The position numbers and the translations under genes were made by a program. The notes under the pieces were generated by a model. It made no database searches. It was not told the DNA's origin and saw only the letters and a list, made by a program, of their open reading frames with translations. A stretch of 64,000 bases of DNA. Origin: Methanobacterium alkalithermotolerans (lineage in GTDB: Archaea > Methanobacteriota > Methanobacteria > Methanobacteriales > Methanobacteriaceae). Where the stretch lies: positions 2,065,501-2,129,500 of the forward strand of contig NZ_CP058560.1 in NCBI RefSeq assembly GCF_018141185.1, in the 5' to 3' direction. Below, piece after piece: positions 17,881 to 28,378 of this stretch. Numbering within the stretch: position 1 is the stretch's first letter; every line of letters starts with the position of its first letter.

Positions 17881-18585
17881 ATATTTTGCCCGAAATGTGG
17901 TCATGAGAATGAACCTGATTCAAAATTTTGTGAAAAATGCGGAACATCACTGAGTAATCTTGCTTCTCCTCAGAAATCAAAAAATACATTCACGGAAAAA
18001 AAATCCCCCTCCCCACCTAAAAATAATGATAATGCTCTTATTCTGGTGGCATTAGTGGGATTGGTGGTTGTTTTAGGCTTAGCAGCAGGTTACTTATTAA
18101 ATTTAAATTTTATGGAGGATACTGCTGAAAATGAATCCAGTACTCAATTATCAGAAAGTTCAGGTTTTCCCGTAACTGAAGCACCTGCTTTAGCATCTGA
18201 AATTTCAAGATATGATGGTAAAATAAGTAACATTCAATATAAAGGACTGAACCTGGATAAAAATCAGTGCCTGTACTTAATGGCCCGATCAATAACCCTG
18301 ATAGATCAAGGAGAAAAAATTAATATACCTATCCGTAACTATGCCGGCCCAGCTAACCCCTATGGAGTACTATCCTCTGCTAATGTAGCTCGAGTTAATT
18401 ATGTGGATATGGCCTCCCGGACATATATCTGGATGGATAACAATGGGCAAGCCCCTAATTATACTGGAATTTATACTCCTGGATCCCCGGACCTGTCTTC
18501 TGATTTAACCTTTAAACTATTCATGAAAGTATTAACCCAATATAAAAATACGGGAAAACTTCCCGCTACAGTATTTGTCAGTTAA
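17881..18585 (+). CDS. zinc-ribbon membrane protein with surface domain, probable AUA start
   Basis: The frame runs from an in-frame TAG at 17866 to 18585. It encodes FCPKCGHENEPDSKFCEKCG, the zinc ribbon that normally begins with Met at the first residue, so the codon in front, ATA at 17881, is the expected start. An AGGAGG at 17867-17872 lies 8 nt before this ATA; no ATG, GTG or TTG is in frame there. After a polar linker come a membrane helix (about residues 56-76) and an outside domain of about 140 residues whose SRTYIWMDNNGQAPNYTGI and KLFMKVLTQYKNTGKLP segments resemble the PMBR pattern. It ends 12 bp before the M14-like gene. Confidence 0.8.
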   Translation: MFCPKCGHENEPDSKFCEKCGTSLSNLASPQKSKNTFTEKKSPSPPKNNDNALILVALVGLVVVLGLAAGYLLNLNFMEDTAENESSTQLSESSGFPVTEAPALASEISRYDGKISNIQYKGLNLDKNQCLYLMARSITLIDQGEKINIPIRNYAGPANPYGVLSSANVARVNYVDMASRTYIWMDNNGQAPNYTGIYTPGSPDLSSDLTFKLFMKVLTQYKNTGKLPATVFVS

Positions 18586-18597
18586 TGAGGCTTAATC

Positions 18598-19356
18598 ATG
18601 GAAAAACAGAAAAAAATAATGGTAATTATCATTTTATTTTCAATATTCTTAATTACAACTGTTACATCAACCTTCCTCCTCTCCCCCTCCCCTGAATTGA
18701 ATCCTTTTAATGGAGAGGAAAATATCTTTCAACCAGAAAACACTGAAAATCAGGATATAATTGAATCTAAAACTGTTCTTTTAGGCAAAAGAGACTATGG
18801 CAATGTTAAAAGAGAAGGACCTTTTGGAGATTCTTCATCCCCCACCAAAATTGCTTATATTATAGGGGTACATCCCAATGAGCATAATTCCCATCAGGCA
18901 ATATTAGAAGCAATTAAAAGTAATCAAAATAATCTCAAACACTGCTACTATGTTTATCAGGTACAGGTAACTAAAGATGCTGCTGATTATAGCAAAGGAA
19001 GAATGAATGGTCAGTTACTGGCTCAGGAATTCGTGGTAACTGATATAAAAAAAACTGATTTTAAATTAGCAATTGATATTCATTCTCATCAGGGTGCCTA
19101 TGAGGAGGAAAGATTCATATTTGCCCCGGTAGAGGGTGGTGCTGCTGAAAAAATTGCCAGAGATATTAAAAATAAAATCCCCTGGATGGTATACTATTTT
19201 CCTTTTTCACAAACCAGCCCGGAATATGTAACCATACCCCTTGACAATGCAGGTATCCCGGCAGTAATCTATGAAACCTATCTATATGAACCTTACTCCC
19301 TTACAAGATCCCATGCCGATGTTTTTGTAAAACAGGTAGATACTCTGGTTTTTTAA
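18598..19356 (+). CDS. membrane-anchored M14/AstE-like zinc peptidase family protein
   Basis: 252 residues. A signal anchor covers about residues 7-27. The motif IIGVHPNEHNSH (His92, Glu95) supplies the H-x-x-E zinc ligands and IDIHSH (about residue 160) the third histidine; VIYETYLYE near the C-terminus may hold the catalytic glutamate. This is the succinylglutamate desuccinylase/aspartoacylase branch of M14. It probably cleaves a peptide or amide bond outside the cell. It is in one operon with the zinc-ribbon surface protein and converges on a PMBR protein that has its own M14-like domain, so pseudomurein peptide is a reasonable guess for the substrate. Confidence 0.75.
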   Translation: MEKQKKIMVIIILFSIFLITTVTSTFLLSPSPELNPFNGEENIFQPENTENQDIIESKTVLLGKRDYGNVKREGPFGDSSSPTKIAYIIGVHPNEHNSHQAILEAIKSNQNNLKHCYYVYQVQVTKDAADYSKGRMNGQLLAQEFVVTDIKKTDFKLAIDIHSHQGAYEEERFIFAPVEGGAAEKIARDIKNKIPWMVYYFPFSQTSPEYVTIPLDNAGIPAVIYETYLYEPYSLTRSHADVFVKQVDTLVF

Positions 19357-19420
19357 AGCCAGAAAATCTTTTCTTTTTTTGAAATATAAAACAAGCTATT
19401 TTTTAGTTAAAATCCAATTC

Positions 19421-19436
19421 AAAAAAAAAAAAAAAA
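19421..19436 (-). terminator. U-tract terminator of the PMBR-M14 gene
   Basis: A run of 16 A on the plus strand reads as 16 T on the minus strand just after the stop of the PMBR-M14 gene. Archaeal RNA polymerase terminates on such U-tracts without needing a hairpin. Confidence 0.6.
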
Positions 19437-19442
19437 TAAAAA

Positions 19443-21362
19443 TTAAATTATTTTATAGTAATCCAGGAAAGCTAACATCATAGCATAGGAGTCATTCACT
19501 GTTTTAGTACTGGCATAACCATGAGCGATAGTTACTTCAGGAGTTACTGACACTATTCCTGCTAAATTGGCCACATCTTCCAATGCTCCAGGATATTCTA
19601 CACCTGCCTGGTTATAGGCATATACTGCGCATCCCGTTTTCTGAGCAATATAAGATGCCAGAACAAAACTTTCGTAGTTAGGTGATTTACTACATACCAC
19701 TGCATCTTCACCAGGATCACCACCTGGCCGGGTAGAGTGATAATCCCCCAGAGCTATAACACTTAAACTTTGAGCTTTTTTCAAGATCACATTGGTAGGG
19801 CTTCCTGCTACATTTGCAATCTTATTAGGACTTTTACCATTCCAGTACCTGTAAGAATTTGCCGAGTTAACCGGTATCACAAAAGGCACTATATATACTG
19901 TCCCTTTCAATACCTTACCATCCAGATAATTTATCAGCTTCATGGCAGCTATAGGGGCTGGTAATTCATCTCCATGCACTCCTGCTGTTATCATTACTTT
20001 AGGACCACTACCATCACCAAAAGTAATCATTGGAGTGCCTTTTTTAGCTGCATTAATTACTGCTGTAGTCAGGTCACTTTTTGGCATGTACTGATTAAAA
20101 TAACTATTTCTGGTAATATCTCCTCCAGTAGCATAGTTTATGATTTCAATGGCATAGTTAGTTTCTACCGGTACACCAGGAGGACTCGCAGGTAGCTTTT
20201 GTCCAATCCAGTTGTTTATGGTGGCGAAGTTAGGTAGTGTTTTTTGTGTTCCATGGAAGGCGATTATTCGGGAGTACATGTATATGGTTGATTCGTAGCT
20301 TATTGTTCCTCTGCTACTTGTTATGGATGGTGGTGCCTTGGTGGTGGTTTCTATGTGGTTTTTGATGGTTTGTGCTAGTTGCAGGTATTCTGCTTTTTGT
20401 ATATTGCCGGAGTTTATTTGTTCCGGGCTGTAGGTGGGTGCGGTTACAGTGTACTGGGTTAAAGGACTATTTATTCTCTGGTTTAGATTGAGAGTGGCAG
20501 TGGTTAGCATGTGCAGGAAGTCCGGCATTTTAACCTGTCTGTTGTTAATGGTTACAAAGTTGGGCAGTACTCTATTGTTCTGTATGAAGTTTCTTACTCT
20601 TAATGCGGCGTTTTCTATTTGTGCAACTGTATAAGAGCTACCGGTTGGTGTTAAATGGCCTTGAACAGGTGGTTGTGGTTCTGGTGTGGGGTTAGGTTGA
20701 ACAGGTGGTTGTGGTTCTGGTGTGGGGTTTGGTTGGGCTGGTGGGTTTTGTGGTAGTTTTTGTCCGTTCCAGTTGTTTATGGTGGCGAAGTTGGGTAGTG
20801 TTTTTTGTGTTCCGTGGAAGGCAATTATACGGGAGAACATGTATATGGTTGATTCGTAGCTTATTGTTCCTCTACTACTTGTTATGGATGGTGGTGCCTT
20901 GGTGGTGGTTTCTATGTGGTTTTTGATGGTTTGTGCTAGCTGTAAATATTCTGCTTTTTGTATATTGCCTGAATTGATTTGTTCAGGGCTGTAGGTGGGT
21001 GCGGTTACGGTGTACTGGGTGAGGGGTGTGTTTTTTGATTGGCCCAGGTTTATGGTGGTGGTTGATAGTATGTGCAGGAAGTCAGGCATGCTTACCTGTT
21101 TTTTGTTGATGGTGACGTAGTTGGGTAGTACTTTATTGACTTGTATGAAGTTTCTTACCCGGGTTGCAGCGTCTTCTATTTGAGCCACAGAATAAGAATT
21201 ACCAGTTGAAACTAAAGGCTCATTAACCTGACTGTTTTCTATATTATTAACATTTATGGTTTCTAAATCAGGATCAACTATTTCAACCGCACTTATTTCT
21301 CCAATACTGAGAAATCCTATAATTATGAAAATTCCCATTAGTATTATACATTCTTTTCTAAT
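19443..21362 (-). CDS. pseudomurein-binding repeat protein with C-terminal M14-like zinc peptidase domain
   Basis: 639 residues if started at ATT (21362), 631 from the first ATG (21338). A GGAGGAGG lies directly before the ATT, and starting there gives a proper signal peptide (MRKECIILMGIFIIIGFLS), while the ATG has no site and loses the basic N-region. Two PMB domains follow, each of two PMBR repeats (VLPNYVTINKKQVSMPDFLH and TISYESTIYMFSRIIAFHG), joined by a PNPTPEPQPPVQ linker. The last about 240 residues are an AstE-like M14 domain: GVHGDELPAP (H-x-x-E), GDYHSTRPGG and VTPEVTIAHG. It is probably exported, binds pseudomurein and cleaves an amide bond in the wall. Confidence 0.85.
   Translation of the reverse strand: MRKECIILMGIFIIIGFLSIGEISAVEIVDPDLETINVNNIENSQVNEPLVSTGNSYSVAQIEDAATRVRNFIQVNKVLPNYVTINKKQVSMPDFLHILSTTTINLGQSKNTPLTQYTVTAPTYSPEQINSGNIQKAEYLQLAQTIKNHIETTTKAPPSITSSRGTISYESTIYMFSRIIAFHGTQKTLPNFATINNWNGQKLPQNPPAQPNPTPEPQPPVQPNPTPEPQPPVQGHLTPTGSSYTVAQIENAALRVRNFIQNNRVLPNFVTINNRQVKMPDFLHMLTTATLNLNQRINSPLTQYTVTAPTYSPEQINSGNIQKAEYLQLAQTIKNHIETTTKAPPSITSSRGTISYESTIYMYSRIIAFHGTQKTLPNFATINNWIGQKLPASPPGVPVETNYAIEIINYATGGDITRNSYFNQYMPKSDLTTAVINAAKKGTPMITFGDGSGPKVMITAGVHGDELPAPIAAMKLINYLDGKVLKGTVYIVPFVIPVNSANSYRYWNGKSPNKIANVAGSPTNVILKKAQSLSVIALGDYHSTRPGGDPGEDAVVCSKSPNYESFVLASYIAQKTGCAVYAYNQAGVEYPGALEDVANLAGIVSVTPEVTIAHGYASTKTVNDSYAMMLAFLDYYKII
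20640..20745 (-). repeat. 36-bp tandem repeats coding Pro-rich linker
   Basis: Two copies of a 36-bp unit encode PNPTPEPQPPVQ between the two PMB domains. The same unit is present three times in the neighbouring PMBR gene. The unit is G/T-rich on the plus strand and copy number evidently varies between paralogues. Confidence 0.8.
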
Positions 21363-21649
21363 AATACCTCCTCCTACCTCATAAAAAAAAGGTAATTTTT
21401 AATTAATAATTATTTTAATTTCCAAGGATATATAACTTGTTTCAAGTATCTTAATAACATTTTAAGCCAGTTATACGGCTTTAAATTATCAGATTTAAAA
21501 ACAGGGATTCATCAGGACTTTTATTTCTGGAATAATTTTAAAAAAAGATAATTTTAACTTAATAAGAGAATTTGGACAAAAATTAACGCTTAAATTTTAA
21601 AAAAGCAGAAGAATATTAAATAATTTGCTAATTTCAAAAAAATAAATAA
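21339..21649. other. AT-rich intergenic region between the two PMBR genes
   Basis: Holds the promoter and ribosome-binding site (21366-21375, AGGAGGAGGT on the minus strand) of the PMBR-M14 gene. No further gene is visible. Confidence 0.5.
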
Positions 21650-21672
21650 AAAACCTGTTTTATACAGGTTTT
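21636..21672 (-). terminator. hairpin and U-tract terminator of the second PMBR gene
   Basis: AAAACCTG (21650-21657) and CAGGTTTT (21665-21672) form an 8-bp stem with a 7-nt loop that reaches into the stop codon. On the minus strand it is followed by a T-rich tract. It looks like a bacterial-style intrinsic terminator. Confidence 0.6.
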
Positions 21673-23749
21673 AAGCGGATATTAAATAATAATTGCTGTT
21701 TGGCATTTTTTCCTTACCACTAGCTCCACAATAGTCTGCACCACATCTACCGCAGCTCCATTCTCCATCTACTACTCCTTTAGGATTCCATAGAAGTGTA
21801 CCATGATTTTTACATCGCACACAGTAGTTAACAAAGGAAGAAGTACTGTAAGTATAGCCAGATATTCCACAGGTACACTTAGCCGTAACTTTAACGACTT
21901 CGGGAGTTATCTCCACATTATATGCACCATTTAGATGAGGCGGAGACGTATGACTTTCAAACAAACTCATAGGGGCTGCTCCAACAGGTGAATTAGGCAG
22001 TTTTTGTCCGTTCCAGTTGTTTATGGTGGCGAAGTTGGGTAGTGTTTTTTGTGTTCCATGGAAGGCAATGATTCGAGAATACATGTATATTATTGATTCG
22101 TAGCTTAGGGTCCCTCGGGTAGATTGTATAGCAAATGGGGCCTGATTATTGGTTTCCATGTATTTAAGCATATTTTTTGCCAGGAAAATGTATTCCAGGC
22201 TATAAATATTGCCTGCATTGACTTGTTGTGTACTGTGAGTGGGTTCAGGCACATGGTATTGAGTTACGGCAGTGGTTATTTTCTGGTTTAAATTGATAGT
22301 ACTTTGCAATAAAATATGCAAAAAGTCAGACATTTTAACCTGCCGGTTGTTAATGGTCACAAACTCAGGCAATTTATTATTGTTCTGGATGAAATTTCTT
22401 ACCCATGTGGCAGCATTTTCTATTTGTGTCACAGAATACGAATAACTCGTTTTTATTATCTTATCTGGAGATGGCTGCTCTCCTTCTGGATCAGGGGTAG
22501 GTACTTCAGGTTCTGGCTGCGTTACTGGCGGATTGTTAGGTAGTTTTTGTCCGTTCCAGTTGTTTATGGTGGCGAAGTTGGGTAGTGTTTTTTGTGTTCC
22601 ATGGAAGGCAATTATACGCGAGAACATGAATATGGCTGATTCGTAGCTTATTGTTCCTCTACTACTTGTTATGGATGGTGGTGCCTTGGTGGTGGTTTCT
22701 ATATGGTTTTTGATGGTTTGTGCTAGTTGTAAGTATTCTGTTCTTAATATATTACCTGAATTGATTTGTTCAGGGCTGTAGGTGGGTGCGGTTACAGTGT
22801 ACTGGGTTAAAGGACTATTTATTCTCTGGTTTAGATTGAGGGTGGCAGTGGTTAGTATGTGCAGGAAGTCCGGCATACTTACTTGCTTTCTATTTATGGT
22901 TACAAAGTTGGGCAGTACTCTATTATTCTGGATGAAGTTTCTTACTCTTAATGCTGCATCTTCTATTTGTGCAACTGTATAAGAGTTACCGGTTGATGTT
23001 AGCTGGCCTTGAACAGGTGGTTGTGGTTCTGGTGTGGGGTTAGGTTGAACAGGTGGTTGTGGTTCTGGTGTGGGGTTAGGTTGGGCTGGTGGTTGTGGTT
23101 CTGGTGTGGGGTTAGGTTGGTTGGTTGGGTTTTGTGGTAGTTTTTGTCCGTTCCAGTTGTTTATGGTGGCGAAGTTGGGTAGTGTTTTTTGTGTTCCGTG
23201 GAAGGCGATTATTCGGGAGTACATGTATATGGTTGATTCGTAGCTTATTGTTCCTCTGCTACTTGTTATGGATGGTGGTGCCTTGGTGGTGGTTTCTATG
23301 TGGTTTTTGATGGTTTGTGCTAGTTGTAAATATTCTGCTTTTTGTATATTACCGGAGTTTATTTGTTCGGGGCTGTGTGTGGGCGGGGTTACGGTGTACT
23401 GGGTGAGGGGTGTGTTTTTTGATTGGCCCAGGTTGATGGTGGTGGTTGATAGTATGTGCAGGAAGTCAGGCATGCTTACCTGGTTTTTGTTAATGGTTAC
23501 AAAGTTGGGCAGTACTCGGTTAACTTGTATGAAGTTTCTTACCCGGGTTGCAGCGTCTTCTATTTGAGCCACAGAATAAGAATTACCAGTAGAAGTCAAT
23601 TCGTTATTATTAGATGCAGTTTGCATTTCAACATTAGCAGTATCAGTTATATTTTCTGAACCATTATCTACTACGGCATAAATACCATTTACACTCAGTA
23701 TTGCTATTAAACTAAATAATAAGATCGTTAATATTAATTTTCTTCTAAT
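21671..23749 (-). CDS. pseudomurein-binding repeat surface protein, probable AUU start
   Basis: A far-upstream ATG (23782) exists, but the ribosome-binding site GGAGGAGG lies inside that extension, at the same distance before an ATT (23749) as in the PMBR-M14 gene. Starting at the ATT gives the signal peptide MRRKLILTILLFSLIAILS. Three PMB domains of two PMBR repeats each follow, with three PNPTPEPQPP-type linkers between the first two. A C-terminal cysteine-rich domain (about the last 90 residues; CTCGISG, YCVRCKNHG, SCGRCGADYCG) looks like a metal-binding ribbon. No catalytic domain is seen. It is probably a non-covalently wall-bound surface protein. Confidence 0.85.
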   Translation of the reverse strand: MRRKLILTILLFSLIAILSVNGIYAVVDNGSENITDTANVEMQTASNNNELTSTGNSYSVAQIEDAATRVRNFIQVNRVLPNFVTINKNQVSMPDFLHILSTTTINLGQSKNTPLTQYTVTPPTHSPEQINSGNIQKAEYLQLAQTIKNHIETTTKAPPSITSSRGTISYESTIYMYSRIIAFHGTQKTLPNFATINNWNGQKLPQNPTNQPNPTPEPQPPAQPNPTPEPQPPVQPNPTPEPQPPVQGQLTSTGNSYTVAQIEDAALRVRNFIQNNRVLPNFVTINRKQVSMPDFLHILTTATLNLNQRINSPLTQYTVTAPTYSPEQINSGNILRTEYLQLAQTIKNHIETTTKAPPSITSSRGTISYESAIFMFSRIIAFHGTQKTLPNFATINNWNGQKLPNNPPVTQPEPEVPTPDPEGEQPSPDKIIKTSYSYSVTQIENAATWVRNFIQNNNKLPEFVTINNRQVKMSDFLHILLQSTINLNQKITTAVTQYHVPEPTHSTQQVNAGNIYSLEYIFLAKNMLKYMETNNQAPFAIQSTRGTLSYESIIYMYSRIIAFHGTQKTLPNFATINNWNGQKLPNSPVGAAPMSLFESHTSPPHLNGAYNVEITPEVVKVTAKCTCGISGYTYSTSSFVNYCVRCKNHGTLLWNPKGVVDGEWSCGRCGADYCGASGKEKMPNSNYYLISA
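23005..23125 (-). repeat. 36-bp tandem repeats coding Pro-rich linker
   Basis: Three near-identical copies of the 36-bp unit that encodes PNPTPEPQPPVQ or the Ala variant. This is protein-coding repetition, not an array with unique spacers. Confidence 0.8.
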
Positions 23750-23782
23750 TATACCTCCTCCCGTCCTATAAAATATGGACAT

Positions 23783-24291
23783 AAATATTTAATACCATAT
23801 ATTCACTCTTCAATGATATATAAATACTTTGATTCTAATTGCTAAAATTTTCTATTAAAACGCTCTTTTTTTCAATTAAAGCCCTTTAATTAACTTTACA
23901 TTTAATAAAAAACCAATACTCCTTATCTAATTCTCTTTTAAATAAAGTAGCTTATCTAAACCTTATTTCAAAAATTAATCCTTCCATAAAAGTATTTTAT
24001 CTCTAGTTTACTATTATAAATATCTAATAATTTTGATTTCCTATTTCTAAAACTAAAAAAAACCTTTTCAATATATTTTAATAAGAAATAAACGAATATC
24101 AATACTTACTTTTTTAATTAAAATTAAAAATACCTTTTTCTTTTTGACTTTTCATTTTATAAAAATAATAGAAATCTTTTTTAATCATTATCATCTGATG
24201 TTATGCTGTTCTTATTAATTACGAAAGTCTATTTTCAGATATTTTCTTGACATTAGCTATGAATCCTACTTAGAATTACGAGGTGAATTTT
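23783..24291. other. AT-rich intergenic region
   Basis: About 500 bp with no supported gene. A TATA-like ATATAT lies near 23800-23807 on the minus strand, about 22 bp before the ATG at 23782, and probably serves the PMBR gene. Confidence 0.5.
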
Positions 24292-24471
24292 TTGCATAAG
24301 AATAATGAAAGTGTTGAAAAATTATTAAATCAGGCATATAATTGTAAATCATCTGATCTAAAATCACTGCTATTTAAAATAGAATCTGAACTGGAAAAAG
24401 ATCAAAAAAACCAGACTATTTTAAGGGCAAAAACTGTTATTACCAGTAGAATTGCTCTAAATAGCAAATAA
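24292..24471 (+). CDS. small hypothetical protein
   Basis: 59 residues from TTG at 24292, placed 6 nt after GAGGTG; a GTG at 24283 is part of that ribosome-binding site and is less likely to be the start. The protein is charged and helical (SVEKLLNQAYNCKSSDLKSL, then IESELEKDQKN). I do not recognise it. It precedes the histidine kinase by about 140 bp on the same strand. Confidence 0.6.
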   Translation: MHKNNESVEKLLNQAYNCKSSDLKSLLFKIESELEKDQKNQTILRAKTVITSRIALNSK

Positions 24472-24612
24472 TTAATTATTTTATAATTAGTTTATAATCC
24501 TTTTTTCATGGTTTATCCCCGGGATTTTGTAGATATACAATATAAGACTAAACCTATCTATTTCCCATTAACTTATTAATAGATAGGGCCAAATATATAT
24601 CCAGGGGTTTAA

Positions 24613-26421
24613 TTGCCAGGATCTTCTTTATATAATTTCAATCCTCGTTGGAATGCACTTAAAATTTCTTTAATTTATTTTACAGCCAGCATTATATGGA
24701 TAATAGTTTCTGATAGTCTGCTGGAGTTATATTTTTCTCCAGACATGGTTACCCAATTACAAACAGTTAAAGGGACAGTATTTATAATTTTAACCAGCAT
24801 ACTAATTTATATTTTAATTTACAGGGATTTTATTGCTATTAAAAAGGCGGAAAAATCATTTATAAAAACTAAAGAAAAATTTGAACTCCTGGTTAAGGGG
24901 GTTAAAGACTATGCTATTTTTATGATAGATCCCTCTGGAAAAATTGTAAGCTGGAATGCTGGAGCTGAACTAATTTATGGTTACAATTCCCCAGAGGTCA
25001 TGGGGAAAAATTTTTCCATTTTTTTCCCTCCAGAATCTGTTCAAAAGGGGCTGCCTCAAAAAGAACTTGAAATTGCTTCCCTTAAAGGAAATAAATATTT
25101 TGAAGGTTGGCGCATAAATAAAAAAGGACTTAAATTTTGGGCAAGCAGTGTCATAACCACCTTGTATGATAAAAAAGGGATCATAAGTGGGTACTCTAAT
25201 GTTATTCGTGATTTAACTGATTTAAAAAATTTTGAAGAGAATATAAGGGCTAATAATGACTATCTAGCTGCAATTATAGATTCTTCACCCCTGGCCATTT
25301 ATGATCTGGATCTGGAGGGAAAAATTAAGTCTATCTGGAATCCTGCAGCAGAAAACATTTTTGGATGGAAAAAAGAGGAGGTAATAAACAAAACTTTACC
25401 CATTATAACTAAGGATAATACCCCTGATTTTATGAAATTAAAGCAGAAAATTATGGATGATGAACCATTCACCGATTTAAGATTGCAAACTTTCACCAAA
25501 GAGGGTAAAGAAACTTATTTAAGTTTTTCAGCTGCACCACTGCATGATTCCCGGGGGAAAGTTAATGGTATAATGTCAATTGCAGCAGATATAAGTAAAC
25601 AGGTATTTTATTTGCATAAGATTGAAAAATTAAGCCATGAATTAGAAATAAAAGTAGAAGACCGAACTAAAGAATTACTGGAAGCTAATGAAAAGCTAAA
25701 AGAACTTGATAAATTGAAGTCTCTATTTATAGCTTCTATGAGTCATGAGCTACGAACTCCTCTAAATTCAATTATAGGATTCACCAGTGTAATACTGCAG
25801 GGCATGACCGGCGATATAAACCCTGAACAGGAAAAACAACTCAATATAGTAAAATATAGTGCTAATCACCTTCTTTCTATGATTAATGACATTATCGATC
25901 TTAGTAAAATCGAAGCAGGAAAAGTAGATTTTTATATAAATGAATTTGATTATGTAACACTGGTTAAAGAAGTAATAACTTCTTTTGAAAATGAAATTAA
26001 TTCTAAAAATATCAGATTATCACTGGACCTTCCTTCCACACTCTTCTTAAAAAGCGATGAACAAAGAGTCAGGCAAATTTTAATGAACATGGCAAGTAAC
26101 GCTGTTAAATTTACTGAAGAAGGAAAAATTGACATTTATTTAAGCAAAAAATGTGAAAAAATAATATTTTGTATTAAAGATACAGGAATAGGTATCAAAC
26201 AAGAAGACCTTTCTAAACTTTTCCAGCCTTTCAGCCGCATTAATGTGGAAGAAATGCCTTCTACTGAAGGAACCGGATTGGGACTATATCTATCCAAAAA
26301 ACTTTCTAAAAACTTAGGTGGGGATTTAATGGTAAGAAGTGAATATGGAAAAGGCAGCACTTTTAAATTTACCCTTCCTGTTGAAAGGAGGAGTGTGGAT
26401 GAAAAAGATACTGGTTGTTGA
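24613..26421 (+). CDS. membrane PAS sensor histidine kinase
   Basis: 602 residues from TTG. Two N-terminal helices (about 15-38 and 53-75) enclose a very short outside loop, then two PAS domains (about 88-205 and 218-335), a coiled coil, a HisKA dimerisation domain with ASMSHELRTPLN (phospho-accepting His378), and a HATPase_c domain with MNMASNAVKF, KDTGIGI and GTGLGLYLSK. The response regulator gene starts 23 bp before this gene ends, so the two are coupled. The ligand sensed is unknown. Confidence 0.92.
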   Translation: MPGSSLYNFNPRWNALKISLIYFTASIIWIIVSDSLLELYFSPDMVTQLQTVKGTVFIILTSILIYILIYRDFIAIKKAEKSFIKTKEKFELLVKGVKDYAIFMIDPSGKIVSWNAGAELIYGYNSPEVMGKNFSIFFPPESVQKGLPQKELEIASLKGNKYFEGWRINKKGLKFWASSVITTLYDKKGIISGYSNVIRDLTDLKNFEENIRANNDYLAAIIDSSPLAIYDLDLEGKIKSIWNPAAENIFGWKKEEVINKTLPIITKDNTPDFMKLKQKIMDDEPFTDLRLQTFTKEGKETYLSFSAAPLHDSRGKVNGIMSIAADISKQVFYLHKIEKLSHELEIKVEDRTKELLEANEKLKELDKLKSLFIASMSHELRTPLNSIIGFTSVILQGMTGDINPEQEKQLNIVKYSANHLLSMINDIIDLSKIEAGKVDFYINEFDYVTLVKEVITSFENEINSKNIRLSLDLPSTLFLKSDEQRVRQILMNMASNAVKFTEEGKIDIYLSKKCEKIIFCIKDTGIGIKQEDLSKLFQPFSRINVEEMPSTEGTGLGLYLSKKLSKNLGGDLMVRSEYGKGSTFKFTLPVERRSVDEKDTGC

Positions 26422-26752
26422 AGATAATGAAAATAACATGTATCTAATTACATATATCCTTGAAAATCAGGGTTATTCTGTTATAAAAGCTTTAAATGGC
26501 GCTGAAGGAGTTGAAAAAGCCTTAAACACATCCCCTGATCTTATATTAATGGATATTCAGCTACCTGATTTTGATGGATTTGAAGTAACTAAAAGAATCA
26601 GAAAATCAAATAATAGTATACCTATTATTGCTTTGACTTCTTATGCCATGGTAGGTGATAAGGAAAAGGCTTTAAAATCAGGTTTCACAGGATATGTTGA
26701 AAAACCAATTAATATTGATACTATCATGGATGAAATAGAGAAATTTTTTTGA
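26399..26752 (+). CDS. single-domain response regulator (CheY-like)
   Basis: 117 residues from the ATG at 26399, which follows AGGAGG; a longer frame starting at 26339 lies wholly in the kinase gene. It is a receiver domain only: VVEDNENN acidic pocket, phosphorylated Asp52 in LILMDIQLPD, Thr in LTSYAM, and Lys in VEKP. There is no output domain, so it passes the phosphoryl group on or acts by protein contact. It sits between a hybrid-type partner kinase and the next regulator-kinase gene. Confidence 0.92.
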   Translation: MKKILVVEDNENNMYLITYILENQGYSVIKALNGAEGVEKALNTSPDLILMDIQLPDFDGFEVTKRIRKSNNSIPIIALTSYAMVGDKEKALKSGFTGYVEKPINIDTIMDEIEKFF

Positions 26753-26763
26753 GAGGGACAAAT

Positions 26764-28323
<1,560 letters not shown>

Positions 28324-28378
28324 GATTTATATGTCTTTAAATTACTCTTATTCAATCAAAACCCTCTATTTTACTAAA

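Noticed and set aside
20640..23125. Repeated 36-bp units considered as a CRISPR-like array
   Set aside because: The units are in frame and encode the Pro-rich linker PNPTPEPQPPVQ; there are no unique spacers.
20434..23659. Plus-strand open frames opposite the PMBR genes
   Set aside because: They are Trp/Val/Cys-rich shadows of the repetitive minus-strand coding sequence without ribosome-binding sites.
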